Source: Amycolatopsis orientalis DSM 40040 = KCTC 9412
GTDB lineage: Bacteria > Actinomycetota > Actinomycetes > Mycobacteriales > Pseudonocardiaceae
Direction: 5' to 3'
Assembly: GCF_000478275.1 (NCBI RefSeq)
Contig: NZ_ASJB01000069.1
Span: forward strand, 1-64,000
DNA: 64,000 nt
Shown: positions 44,107-55,746 of the stretch, piece after piece
How positions within the stretch are numbered: position 1 is the first letter of the stretch
Layout: every line of letters starts with the position of its first letter
The notes under the pieces: model-generated
What the model saw: only the letters and a program-made list of their open reading frames with translations
Database searches by the model: none
Told to the model about the DNA's origin: nothing
Translations under genes and position numbers: made by a program

Positions 44107-45471
44107 GTGCCTACAACGCCCGACGCGGCGCCGCGTCGCCGAGACAAAATGCATTACCTGTACCTGGCCGTGATCGCGGCGGTGGTCCTCGGCGTCATCG
44201 TCGGGTTCGCCGCTCCGGGTGTGGCCAAGGAGCTCAAGCCGCTCGGCACGGGCTTCGTCAACCTGATCAAGATGATGATCTCCCCCATCATCTTCTGCAC
44301 CATCGTGCTCGGTATCGGATCGGTGGCGAAGGCCGCGAAGGTCGGCAAGGTCGGGCTGCTGTCGCTCGGCTACTTCCTGATGATGTCGACGTTCGCGCTC
44401 GCGATCGGTCTCATCGTCGGCAACCTCCTGCACCCGGGCGCCGGGCTGCACCTCGACCCGGCGGCCGCTGCGAAGGCACACAAGCAGGCCGAGGGCGGCG
44501 AAGGCACCGTCGACTTCCTGATGAGCATCATCCCCACCAGCTTCGGTTCCGCCTTCACCGAAGGCCAGGTGCTGCAGACGCTGCTGGTCGCGCTGCTCGC
44601 CGGATTCGCCGTGCAGAAGCTGGGCACCAAGGGCGAGCCGATCCGCCGCGGCATCGAGCACATCCAGCGGCTCGTGTTCCGGATCCTCGCCATGATCATG
44701 TGGGCCGCCCCGGTGGGCGCGTTCGGCGCGATCGCGGCGGTGGTCGGCGAAACCGGCTGGGGCGCGCTGCGCAGCCTCGCCGTCATCATGATCGGCTTCT
44801 ACCTGACCTGCCTGGTGTTCGTGTTCGGCGTGCTCGGCTCCGTCCTGTGGCTCGGCGCCAGGATCAACATCTTCACCCTGCTCCGCTACCTCGGCCGCGA
44901 ATTCCTGCTGATCCTGTCGACCTCGTCGTCCGAATCGGCCCTGCCGCGCCTGATCGCGAAGATGGAGCACCTCGGTGTCTCCAAGCCGGTCGTCGGCATC
45001 ACCGTGCCCACCGGGTACTCGTTCAACCTCGACGGCACGGCCATCTACCTGACCATGGCGACGCTGTTCATCGCCACGGCGCAGGACCAGCCGCTGGGCG
45101 TCGGCGAGCAGATCTCCTTGCTGCTGTTCATGATCATCGCGTCGAAGGGCGCGGCGGGCGTCAGCGGCGCCGGGATCGCCACCCTCGCCGGCGGGCTCCA
45201 GTCGCACCGGCCGGAACTCGTCGACGGCGTCGGGTTCATCCTCGGCATCGACCGGTTCATGTCCGAAGCCCGCGCGCTGACCAACTTCGCGGGCAACGCC
45301 GTCGCGACCGTCCTGGTCGGAACGTGGACCAAGGAGTTCGACCGCGACCGGGCCAACCTGGTCTTCAGCGGCCAGGCCCCGTTCGACGAAGCCACCCTGA
45401 TCGACGATCACGCCTCGGGCCCCCACGAGGACCGTGACGAAGACAGGGAGAAAGCCGTGGCACGCGTTTAG
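44107..45471 (+). CDS. C4-dicarboxylate:cation symporter (DctA/GltP family)
   Basis: A 454-residue dicarboxylate/amino acid:cation symporter. LIKMMISPIIFCTIVLGIGSVA, the serine-rich hairpin LLILSTSSSESALPRL and the GYSFNLDGTAIYLTMA signature identify the family. GTG 44107 sits after CTGGAGG at good spacing; an earlier ATG at 44059 has none. It is divergent from and surely controlled by the two-component system. A hairpin follows the stop. Confidence 0.93.
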   Translation: MPTTPDAAPRRRDKMHYLYLAVIAAVVLGVIVGFAAPGVAKELKPLGTGFVNLIKMMISPIIFCTIVLGIGSVAKAAKVGKVGLLSLGYFLMMSTFALAIGLIVGNLLHPGAGLHLDPAAAAKAHKQAEGGEGTVDFLMSIIPTSFGSAFTEGQVLQTLLVALLAGFAVQKLGTKGEPIRRGIEHIQRLVFRILAMIMWAAPVGAFGAIAAVVGETGWGALRSLAVIMIGFYLTCLVFVFGVLGSVLWLGARINIFTLLRYLGREFLLILSTSSSESALPRLIAKMEHLGVSKPVVGITVPTGYSFNLDGTAIYLTMATLFIATAQDQPLGVGEQISLLLFMIIASKGAAGVSGAGIATLAGGLQSHRPELVDGVGFILGIDRFMSEARALTNFAGNAVATVLVGTWTKEFDRDRANLVFSGQAPFDEATLIDDHASGPHEDRDEDREKAVARV

Positions 45472-45487
45472 CCGTCGGCGAGAAGGA

Positions 45488-45526
45488 AACCGCGGTGCGA
45501 GGGTCCCCCGTCCTCGCACCGCGGTT
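45488..45526 (+). terminator. 15-bp terminator hairpin after the symporter gene
   Basis: Perfect arms 45488-45502 and 45512-45526 (core ACCGCGGTGCGAGG) with a 9-nt loop, 17 nt past the stop. Confidence 0.75.
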
Positions 45527-45551
45527 CCTCGTTTCCGGGAAACTCACGGGT

Positions 45552-46133
45552 ATGCCGGACGCCATCGACCGCTACGTGATCTCGCGGTACTCGAAGCTGC
45601 TGCACGGCAACTTCGACGGGATGATGCGCGGCCCCGAACGCGAGGTCTTCCTGCGCGACCTGGCCGAGGACGCCGCGCGGATCACCGACGAGGAACTGGC
45701 GTTCCTGTTCGACCACGGCTGGCGGGAACGGATCACCGCCGCGTGGCTGATCGGCACCGATCGGCGCACCGCCTGGCGCGGGCGGATCCGGGAACTGTTC
45801 CTGGAAAGCGACCTGGTCTTCGCCGGCCAGGGTTACTGTTTCGCGCTCGCCCGGTTCGGCACCTTCGCCGACGCCGAGATCCTCGTGTCCTATCTGGACC
45901 ACTACCTCGCGCGGCCGGAGCTGCGCTACGACCAGGCGTGGGCGCTCGCCGCCCTGCACCACATCGACGCCGACCTCACCACCGCGTACACGTCCCGCTA
46001 CCTGCGGCCGGGCGGCCTGTGGGAAAGCTGGTCGGCGGAGAACAGCACGGACCTGGCGTTCCAGAAGTGGCATTTCGACCTGCTGTGCTCACACGTCCAG
46101 CGGGCCGTGCACGCGGTGGCCGTCAGGCGCTGA
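45552..46133 (+). CDS. DUF6000 family protein
   Basis: A 193-residue cytoplasmic protein. Helical pattern with GPEREVFLRDLAEDA, DHGWRERITAAWLIG, GQGYCFALARFGT and LSYLDHYL-type segments matches DUF6000 as I recall it. Function unknown; sequence suggests armadillo-like helices. ATG 45552 lies after the symporter terminator. Its end overlaps the convergent hxlR-type gene by 11 bp. Confidence 0.78.
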   Translation: MPDAIDRYVISRYSKLLHGNFDGMMRGPEREVFLRDLAEDAARITDEELAFLFDHGWRERITAAWLIGTDRRTAWRGRIRELFLESDLVFAGQGYCFALARFGTFADAEILVSYLDHYLARPELRYDQAWALAALHHIDADLTTAYTSRYLRPGGLWESWSAENSTDLAFQKWHFDLLCSHVQRAVHAVAVRR

Positions 46134-46524
46134 CCTTCTCGTCGTAGACGACGCGGGAGGCCGCGATCGAGTCCCGGTGGCGTTCCGCCCAGTGCAGCAG
46201 GCCGCTCAGCGACGCGTACAGCTCCTTCGCCATCGCTGTCGCCTCGTACTCCACCTTCGGCGGCACGGTCGGGTAGACGGTGCGGACGAGCAGGCCGTCG
46301 CGTTCGAGGTTGCGCAACGTCAGCGTGAGCATCCGCCTGCTGATCCCCTCCACCGACCGCTCCAGCTCGGTGAACCGCACGGGACCGCGCGTGGCCTCCA
46401 GCAGGATGCCGATCGCCCACTTCCCGCTGATCCGGTTGATCACCTCGAGCACGGTGCACACCTCGAGTTTTTCGGGATCGACGACCCTGGCCTGCGCGGT
46501 CACATCGGTGTTCCCCTGGGACAT
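46123..46524 (-). CDS. HxlR-family transcriptional regulator
   Basis: A 133-residue winged-helix regulator: CTVLEVINRISGKWAIGILL, RFTELERSVEGISRRMLTLTLRNLERDGLL (key R and L residues) and YEATAMAKELYASLSGLLHWAERH. It is divergent from the MFS exporter gene and most likely represses it through the palindrome at 46580. Confidence 0.92.
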   Translation of the reverse strand: MSQGNTDVTAQARVVDPEKLEVCTVLEVINRISGKWAIGILLEATRGPVRFTELERSVEGISRRMLTLTLRNLERDGLLVRTVYPTVPPKVEYEATAMAKELYASLSGLLHWAERHRDSIAASRVVYDEKVSA

Positions 46525-46579
46525 GAAAGTGCCTCCTTCCGGCAGGGAACAGAGTCACACAAGATGAGCGCTGTAACAA

Positions 46580-46599
46580 GTGATGCACCAAGGCATCAC
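46580..46599. promoter_or_regulatory. Candidate HxlR operator
   Basis: GTGATGC-ACCAAG-GCATCAC is a perfect 7-bp inverted repeat in the divergent hxlR/MFS spacer, 41 bp ahead of the MFS start. Confidence 0.5.
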
Positions 46600-46639
46600 C
46601 TGGGGAAATTCTCCACGGAATTCACAGAGGGGTCCCTCC

Positions 46640-48058
46640 ATGCCTCGACGCGCTCTCGCTCTCGCCGTACTCACCGCCGTTTCGCTGATGGTCGTCCTCG
46701 ACGGTTCGATCGTCGCCGTCGCGCTACCCGCGATCCAGAACGACCTCGGCTTCACCTCGTCCTCGCTCGCCTGGGTGGTCAACGCCTACTTGATCGCCTT
46801 CGCCGGGCTCCTGCTGCTGTCCGGCAGACTGGGCGACCTGCTCGGCCGAAAACGGGTGTTCCTCACCGGGCTCGGTGTTTTCACCCTCGCTTCGCTGCTT
46901 TCCGGTATCGCCCAGGACCAGACCCAGCTCATCGCGTTCCGCTTCCTGCAGGGCGCGGGCGGCGCACTCGCTTCGGCCGTCGTACTCGGCATGATCACCA
47001 CGCTCTACCCGGAACCGCGGGCGCGAGCGAAGGCCATCGGCGTCTACAGCTTCACCCAGGCCGCGGGATCATCCATCGGGCTCATCGCGGGCGGCACGCT
47101 CACCCAGCTGCTCGACTGGCACTGGACCTTCTTCGTCAACCTGCCGATCGGCGTGGTCGCGCTGGTGATGGCCGTCCGGCTGCTCGAAACCGACCGCGGC
47201 GCGGGACTCCGCGGCGGCACCGACGTCATCGGTGCCGGACTGGTCACCGGCGGCCTGATGCTGCTGGTCTACACGATCGTCAAGGCCGAGGAGTACACCT
47301 GGGCCGACGCCCGCACCCTCGGCCTGCTCGCCGTGTCGCTGCTGTTGCTCGCCGGGTTCGTGCTCCGGCAGGCGAAGACCAGCGAGCCGTTGCTGCCGCT
47401 GCGGATCTTCCGCGTCCGGGCGGTGTCCGGGGCGAACACGGTGATGGTCCTGATGGTCGCCGGGCTGTTCGGTTTCCAGTTCATCACCGCGCTCTACCTC
47501 CAGCGGGTCCTGCAACTCGACGCGCTGAGCACCGGGTTCGCCTTCCTGCCCGCGCCGGTCTCGATCGCGGTGATGTCGCTGGTCTTCGCCGAGAAGCTGA
47601 ACCACCGGTTCGGGGCGCGGACGGTGCTCGTCACCGGGCTTTCGCTGGTCGCACTGGCACTCGGCTTCCTCGCCACGGTCGAAGCGGACGGGAACTACGC
47701 GACGGACGTCCTGCCCGCCCTCGTCCTGATGGGCGTCGGATTCGGCGCGGCGATGCCCGCGCTGATGGGGCAGGCGATGTCCGGCACCTCGCCCGCCGAC
47801 GCCGGGGTCGCTTCGGGTCTGATCAACACCACGCAGCAGATCGGCGCCGCGGTCGGTACCGCGATCCTCGCGACCGCCGCCGCGTCCCGGACGGGATCAC
47901 TGCTGGCGGAAGGCGTTTCCGCGCCCGAAGCGTTGACCAGCGGCTACCGGACCGCGTACGCGCTGAGCGCCGGACTGCTCGCTCTCGCCGTCTTCGTCGC
48001 GGCCGTGGCCCTGCGCGGGCGCGCGCCTCAGGAAGCCTCCCCGGTGATGGTCGCGTAG
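46640..48058 (+). CDS. MFS drug efflux transporter (DHA2 type)
   Basis: A 472-residue 14-span proton antiporter. Motif A reads GRLGDLLGRKRVF, motif C-like GAGGALASAVVLG and SSIGLIAGGTLTQLLDWHWTFFVNLPIG are typical of the EmrB/QacA family. ATG 46640 begins just before the first span; upstream starts lie in the operator. The 3' end overlaps the convergent hydrolase gene by 31 bp. Confidence 0.92.
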   Translation: MPRRALALAVLTAVSLMVVLDGSIVAVALPAIQNDLGFTSSSLAWVVNAYLIAFAGLLLLSGRLGDLLGRKRVFLTGLGVFTLASLLSGIAQDQTQLIAFRFLQGAGGALASAVVLGMITTLYPEPRARAKAIGVYSFTQAAGSSIGLIAGGTLTQLLDWHWTFFVNLPIGVVALVMAVRLLETDRGAGLRGGTDVIGAGLVTGGLMLLVYTIVKAEEYTWADARTLGLLAVSLLLLAGFVLRQAKTSEPLLPLRIFRVRAVSGANTVMVLMVAGLFGFQFITALYLQRVLQLDALSTGFAFLPAPVSIAVMSLVFAEKLNHRFGARTVLVTGLSLVALALGFLATVEADGNYATDVLPALVLMGVGFGAAMPALMGQAMSGTSPADAGVASGLINTTQQIGAAVGTAILATAAASRTGSLLAEGVSAPEALTSGYRTAYALSAGLLALAVFVAAVALRGRAPQEASPVMVA

Positions 48059-48747
48059 GCCCATTCGGAGAGTTCGCCGCCGAGACGCACCTCGGCGGCG
48101 CCTCCGGGTTTCCAGACCCCGCTGCCGCCGAACGCGGCCATGCCGCCGGTCTTGCCGGAATACTGGGAAAGCACCACCCACATCCCGTGGCCCGCCGCAA
48201 CGCCGACCTGGTCGAGCAACCGGTCTTCCTGTCCCTCACTGAAAAGCGCGCTGAGGACGTAGACCTCGGCCCCGGCCTCGGCGAGTTCCCTGGGGTGCTC
48301 CGGATCGGCGGCGTCGAGACAGATCGCCAGGCCGAGCCGCCTGCCGCCGACCTCGATGATCACCTGCCGCTCACCGGCGTCGAACAGCTCTTCCTCACTG
48401 TTGTGCAGGTTCCGTTTCGCATACGTGGCAACGGTCTCCCCGGCCGGGCCGAGGACGAGCGAACCGATGTACCGCCGGCCGTCCTCCAGGAGCGGGAGCC
48501 CGATGACGGTGTGCACCGCGCTGGCCCGGCAAGCCTCACGGAGCGGCTCGAGACGCGGATCGTCCGGCGTCAGCCAGAGCCCGTCGTCGGCGGCGATCGC
48601 CTCGAATTCGAGACCGGTCAAGGAAAGTTCGGGGAAGACGCAGAGATCGGCGTCCGCGATCCGCAGCAGCCTCGCGTGTTCGGCGATGTTCGCGGAAAGG
48701 TCGGCGGGAACGGTGAACGGCTGCACGGTGGCGACACGCAACGTCAT
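48028..48747 (-). CDS. Carbon-nitrogen hydrolase (nitrilase superfamily)
   Basis: A 239-residue C-N hydrolase that would cleave an amide or nitrile. The catalytic triad is visible: Glu in CVFPELSLTG, Lys in YAKRNLHNSEE and Cys in LAICLDAADP. YAKRNLH departs from the common YrK-x-H-L pattern but keeps the lysine. The substrate is unknown. Confidence 0.9.
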   Translation of the reverse strand: MTLRVATVQPFTVPADLSANIAEHARLLRIADADLCVFPELSLTGLEFEAIAADDGLWLTPDDPRLEPLREACRASAVHTVIGLPLLEDGRRYIGSLVLGPAGETVATYAKRNLHNSEEELFDAGERQVIIEVGGRRLGLAICLDAADPEHPRELAEAGAEVYVLSALFSEGQEDRLLDQVGVAAGHGMWVVLSQYSGKTGGMAAFGGSGVWKPGGAAEVRLGGELSEWAYATITGEAS

Positions 48748-48757
48748 ACCCGGGACC

Positions 48758-49231
48758 CTATCCCGCGAGGCCGAGCAGATACCCCCGTAATCCCTGTTGG
48801 CCGCGTCGCATCATCAGCGCGTGGTTGATCCGGAACACCGGCCTGGCGACACTGTCGAGCTTGCGCAGCAACGGTTTCCGGGCTTCGACCTCTTGGGTGA
48901 TCTCCAGCCGGGTGCCGCTTTCCGCCGGGCTCAGCGCGCCGGCCAGCGTCCCTTCCAGATCCCCGCTGAGCAGGACCCGCACCCGGCCCTCGTGTTCGTC
49001 CTGCCGGTCGCGGTGCATCCGCACCGTCAGCGCGTACGGCAACCTCGACCGGCAGACGAGTTCGGCGGTGTCTTCGTCGACCTTGCTGACCGACCGGACG
49101 TCGCGCCACCACAGCGGATACGCGGCGAGGTCGACGACGGCGTCGAAAACCGCCTTGGGTGAGGCCGGGAGCACCCACGTGTCGCGGAAGCGGTATCGAC
49201 CGCCTCCGCGCCCCGTGAGCGAACCCGTCAT
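48758..49231 (-). CDS. SRPBCC-family protein
   Basis: A 157-residue START-like domain: RFRDTWVLPASPKAVFDAVVDLAAYPLWW, then VRVLLSGDLEGTLAGAL and GTRLEITQEVEARKPLL form the helix-grip pattern. Likely binds a lipid or polyketide-like ligand. It overlaps the anti-sigma gene by ATGA, making it part of the ECF operon. Confidence 0.88.
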   Translation of the reverse strand: MTGSLTGRGGGRYRFRDTWVLPASPKAVFDAVVDLAAYPLWWRDVRSVSKVDEDTAELVCRSRLPYALTVRMHRDRQDEHEGRVRVLLSGDLEGTLAGALSPAESGTRLEITQEVEARKPLLRKLDSVARPVFRINHALMMRRGQQGLRGYLLGLAG

Positions 49232-49938
49232 ACCTGCGCCGACACCAGGTTCCGGCCGTCCAGGGTCACGACGTCGACCGAAGCCACGTCGTCCGGGGCG
49301 ACCAACGCCGAACCGTCGATCCCGGTGCCCTCGCGTTCCCCCTTCGCCGAAACCAGCCAGCTGCCCGCGCTGACCCGCTCACCGCTCTTGGTCACCACGA
49401 CGAGCTGACACTTCTCGCCTTCACGGACACCTTCGGCCTTCGCGTGGAGCCGGACCCAGCCCGCCGCCGGGACGACCCGGACCGCCAGCTGCGCACCCGT
49501 CTGCCGGTCGGTGGCCGCGAGATCGCGGGTGCCCGGTACCGGGGCGGTCACCGTCGGCACCGGCAGGGCCACCGTCGACGGTTCGGGCGACGTCTGCCGC
49601 CCGACCAGCACACCGGCGCCCAGCGCCACGACGACCAGCACGGCCGCCCCGGCCACGGCGAGGAACCGCCGCGGCTTGCGCTCCTGAGCGCCTTCTTCTT
49701 CGCGGACCTGACGCAGCGTGCGCTGCAGAAGCAGGTCGCCTCCGTCGGGCGGCCCTTCGAGGAACGCCTCCGGCGGCACCTCGTCGAGGTGATACCGCAG
49801 CTCCGCCAGCTCACGCACCTCACGCCGGCACGTCGGGCAGTTCGCCAGGTGCGTCTCGAACGTCGCCGCCTCCGCCGGGGTGAGGCCGCCGAGGACGTAG
49901 GCGGCGAGCTGGCCCTGGTCGTGTCCCACCGCACTCAT
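49228..49938 (-). CDS. Anti-sigma factor with zinc finger (RskA-like)
   Basis: A 236-residue membrane anti-sigma factor. The N-terminal zinc-binding segment is THLANCPTCRREV (H-x3-C-x2-C). One transmembrane helix (FLAVAGAAVLVVVALGAGVLVG) precedes an extracytoplasmic RskA-like domain. It should hold the adjacent ECF sigma factor until regulated proteolysis. The start overlaps the sigma stop. Confidence 0.92.
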   Translation of the reverse strand: MSAVGHDQGQLAAYVLGGLTPAEAATFETHLANCPTCRREVRELAELRYHLDEVPPEAFLEGPPDGGDLLLQRTLRQVREEEGAQERKPRRFLAVAGAAVLVVVALGAGVLVGRQTSPEPSTVALPVPTVTAPVPGTRDLAATDRQTGAQLAVRVVPAAGWVRLHAKAEGVREGEKCQLVVVTKSGERVSAGSWLVSAKGEREGTGIDGSALVAPDDVASVDVVTLDGRNLVSAQV

Positions 49939-50486
49939 CGCGCTACCTCCTTCCCGGTTCCCGACATCACGGCTCTGAGCGCTCGTAACGCGTAATAAGA
50001 TCTCGACTTAACGGTACCCGGGGCGACGCCCAGGGATCTCGCCGCTTCGGCCACCGTCCGGCCCCGGTAGTAGATCTCCACCAGGACCTCACGATGTTCC
50101 GTGGACAGGCCGTCCATCGCCCCGAGCACGGCCATGGAATCCACGACGCTCTGCGCGTGATCCCGCTCCACCGCCGGGGTCGGCACGCCTTCCTCGGGCT
50201 CCGGCACTTCCGGCGGCCGCGCCGCCCTGGCCCGCGCGCGGTCGGTGATGATGTTGCGGGCGACCGTGAGCAGCCAGCCCCGCACCGAGCCTTTCGCGTC
50301 GTTCTGCAGGTCTTCGGCATGTTTCCAGGCCCGGACCAAGGTCTCCTGCACGACGTCCTCCGCGGCCGCGCGGTCCCCGGTCAGCCTCGTCGCGTACGCC
50401 AGCAGGCTTCTCCCGTGTTCGGCGTACAAGTGCCGGACCAGGTCCTCGCCCTTGGCCTTTTTCGGCCGCCAGCCACCGATCGCCAC
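49935..50486 (-). CDS. ECF-type RNA polymerase sigma factor
   Basis: A 183-residue sigma-70 family group 4 factor. Region 2 reads LLAYATRLTGDRAAAEDVVQETLVRAWKH (key D-A-E-D-x-V-Q-E) and region 4 VEIYYRGRTVAEAARSLGVAPGTVKSRSYYALRALR (HTH). GTG 50486 follows GGGAGG; the longer frame to 50636 lacks a signal. Pairing with an RskA-like anti-sigma resembles SigK/SigL systems. Confidence 0.93.
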   Translation of the reverse strand: MAIGGWRPKKAKGEDLVRHLYAEHGRSLLAYATRLTGDRAAAEDVVQETLVRAWKHAEDLQNDAKGSVRGWLLTVARNIITDRARARAARPPEVPEPEEGVPTPAVERDHAQSVVDSMAVLGAMDGLSTEHREVLVEIYYRGRTVAEAARSLGVAPGTVKSRSYYALRALRAVMSGTGKEVAR

Positions 50487-50756
50487 TCGTGTCCTCCCGA
50501 CGGTCTTCTGGGTCGGCGAGGACAGTACTGCAACCCGCAGGGGCAAGGTGGATCGCTCGGCGCGCGCCGCGATCGAACTGTGCATCGGCACCGGCCTCTC
50601 CTCGGTTCTCCATGGCCGCCTCCTCTTGCCTCCCACACGGACGGCTTCGCGGAACGGTTCAACCGGGTCTTGCCGGGGGCTTGTCGATCACCGGGCGCGC
50701 TCGTATGCTGACGCCTCCGGACTCCGCCGCCGCCTGATTCCCGGGAGGGACGAGGC

Positions 50757-51392
50757 GTGCCAAGGAAACTCGCGGCCGTTCTGCTGCTGGTGGCGTTCGT
50801 GTCGGGCTGCGGCGAAGAACCCGGTTTCCGCGCGACGCTGACGGATCCGGTGAACGTCGAGCTGAGCTGGCCCGACGACGATCCGAACGCCGCAGGCCGG
50901 GTCGTCGAGTACACCACCGATCCGCACGGGGACTACACGATCCTGCGGTTCGTGCCGCCACGGCAGACGACCTACCGGCATCCGGACCTGATCCCGGAAA
51001 CGCGGTTCTACTACCGGATCCGGCCCTTCTACGGTGCCGTCTCGGCGGCCGTCACGGTTTCGGGACCGGCCACTCCCGCCGCCTCCGGACCCGCCGTACC
51101 GCTGCGGGCGGGTGATCGAGCGGCGGCTCCCGCGTCTTTCCGGGCCGAGCCCGCGCCGGAGGAGATGGTGCGGTTCAGCTGGGCCGACCACTCCAGCGAC
51201 GAAGACGGTTTCCTCGTGGAGATCAGGAAGCCGGGTGCTCCCGACTTCGTGCCCGTCGAGATGTCGGATCCGGGGACGACGTCGGCCGGGCTCGCTTCGC
51301 TGCCGGGCGAGGAGGGCTCCTCGTACCGGCTGCGCGCCTTCTACTACGGGCCCGCTTCGCCGGTGCTGGGCCGGACCACGGGGAAGGGCTAG
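50757..51392 (+). CDS. Lipoprotein with two fibronectin type III-like repeats
   Basis: A 211-residue lipoprotein with lipobox VSGC near residue 18. Two similar domains follow: VELSWPDDDPNAAGRVVEY...FYYRIRPFYG and VRFSWADHSSDEDGFLVEI...SYRLRAFYYG, each with the FN3-type W...D...Y-R-x-R/L-x-F-Y pattern. The role is unknown. GTG 50757 follows GGGAGGGA. Confidence 0.82.
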   Translation: MPRKLAAVLLLVAFVSGCGEEPGFRATLTDPVNVELSWPDDDPNAAGRVVEYTTDPHGDYTILRFVPPRQTTYRHPDLIPETRFYYRIRPFYGAVSAAVTVSGPATPAASGPAVPLRAGDRAAAPASFRAEPAPEEMVRFSWADHSSDEDGFLVEIRKPGAPDFVPVEMSDPGTTSAGLASLPGEEGSSYRLRAFYYGPASPVLGRTTGKG

Positions 51393-51404
51393 TTCCCGCT
51401 TCCG

Positions 51405-51463
51405 AATGCTATGAAAGGTCCTTTCCTTGCAAAATTTGCAAGGAAAGGACCTTTCATAGCATT
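51405..51463. terminator. 26-bp palindrome with AAAATTT loop between convergent genes
   Basis: Perfect arms 51405-51430 and 51438-51463 around a 7-nt loop, between the lipoprotein and uvrA stops. Nearly identical to 24410-24462. Confidence 0.82.
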
Positions 51464-51470
51464 GGCGACC

Positions 51471-54326
<2,856 letters not shown>

Positions 54327-54403
54327 GCCAGGGTCCCTTCAGGTTTCATTCTCAGCTGCGGTCGCCGGCCCGGTCGATAGCTGCACGGGCGGCCGCTTCC
54401 ATG

Positions 54404-55639
54404 CTACGAGGCACCACCGACAGAAACTGGTTCCGAGTCCTTGACCTGCGGTTTTCCAGGCTTTTCGCGTCGATCCCGGCGAGCGGTGAGCCACCGGTGG
54501 ACCGGCCGTTCCACACCCGCGGTGACCGCCCAGCCCGCCAGTACGGCGGCGGCCAGCACGATGGGGAGACGCAGCCAGCCGGGGACGCCGACGTTCAGCA
54601 GGGCACGGGCCAGGATGTAACCCAGTTCCTGGTGCACCAGATAAAGACCATACGAGATGCCCGCGAGCCAGGTGACAGCCGGGGCGATCCGGGCGAGGCC
54701 GGGGAACCGCCAGTCCGGTCCGCGCGCGGCCAGGCACACCAGCAGCACCATGATCGCGAAGCCGATCGCCGAGGGCCAGCGCTCGGGATCGTTGGGCAGC
54801 GACTGGTGGAACGGGAAGACCTGCAGGTCCTGCGCGGCGCAGGCGGCGAGCAGGAAGAGCACGAGATGCCAGTGCGCCAGCCGCCGTTTCGCCCACAGCC
54901 AGATCGCGATGCCGATGGCGAAGACGTGCACGCGGTGCAGTCCCAGGCCGTAGAAGAAGGTTTCCGCGAGCTTCGGCGTCGAAACCGGGTGGAACACGAC
55001 GAACCGCAGGAGCAGCGGGACCAGGACCAGTGCCCAGAGCAGCCCCACGGTGAGCCGGTGGGTACGCCACCGGCGCGGCCACAGCAGGGCCGCGGCGGTG
55101 AACGCCATGAGCTGCACCGGCAGCGTCCAGTACGCGCCGTCGAGGTAGTAGAAGAGTTCGTAGCGCCAGCCCCATTCCTGGACCATGCCCAGGTTGGCGA
55201 GCAGGTCGGCGCCGGTGGGGACGTACCACGGCGAGGGATCGGCCGGCGGTCCCTGCGGGATGCCGAACAGGAAGCCGGTGAGGCCGGGCGGGAACGGCAG
55301 GCCGCTGAAGCGGATCGTCGCGTACCGGGCGACGACGTAGGTGACGATCACGGCGACCAGGTACGCGGGCACCAGCCGCGCGATCCGGTTCCACAGCCAC
55401 CGCCGAGGTTCACCCTTCCGAAGACTCGCGCACACGAAGTAGGCGGAAATCACCAGAAGGATGGCCGCACCGAACTGAGCGGTGACCCGAAAGGGGTACC
55501 CCACCAGTTCGGGATGCAGAAGAGCACCCTGATGGGTCACGTGCCCGAGCATGACCGCGAAGACGGCGACCACGCGAAGCAGGTCCCAGCTGATCCGGCG
55601 CGGGGTGCGCGTTCCGGTCGGCGGCGAAGGGTCGGGCAC
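54404..55639 (-). CDS. Acyltransferase 3 family membrane protein
   Basis: A 411-residue protein with about ten membrane spans of the OafA/ExoZ family, which acylates surface glycans or secondary metabolites. RRISWDLLRVVAVFAVMLGHV at the N-terminus carries the family R-x10-H pattern, and FGAAILLVISAYFVCASL and GISYGLYLVHQEL are typical. GTG 55639 is the start. A Lys/Arg-rich cytoplasmic tail ends the protein. Confidence 0.9.
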   Translation of the reverse strand: MPDPSPPTGTRTPRRISWDLLRVVAVFAVMLGHVTHQGALLHPELVGYPFRVTAQFGAAILLVISAYFVCASLRKGEPRRWLWNRIARLVPAYLVAVIVTYVVARYATIRFSGLPFPPGLTGFLFGIPQGPPADPSPWYVPTGADLLANLGMVQEWGWRYELFYYLDGAYWTLPVQLMAFTAAALLWPRRWRTHRLTVGLLWALVLVPLLLRFVVFHPVSTPKLAETFFYGLGLHRVHVFAIGIAIWLWAKRRLAHWHLVLFLLAACAAQDLQVFPFHQSLPNDPERWPSAIGFAIMVLLVCLAARGPDWRFPGLARIAPAVTWLAGISYGLYLVHQELGYILARALLNVGVPGWLRLPIVLAAAVLAGWAVTAGVERPVHRWLTARRDRREKPGKPQVKDSEPVSVGGAS

Positions 55640-55746
55640 GGGTGTCCTGTGGTTCGGCTGGCGGGGCGGGGCGAGCCTACGTCCCGCGCCTGTGCGTCGC
55701 CTGTGCGGGTGGAACCGATTGCAGGCGAACGACTACCGTGTGCGCT

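Noticed and set aside
54327..54403. SOS (LexA) box expected upstream of uvrA
   Set aside because: No TCGAAC-N4-GTTCGA-like sequence is visible in the spacer.
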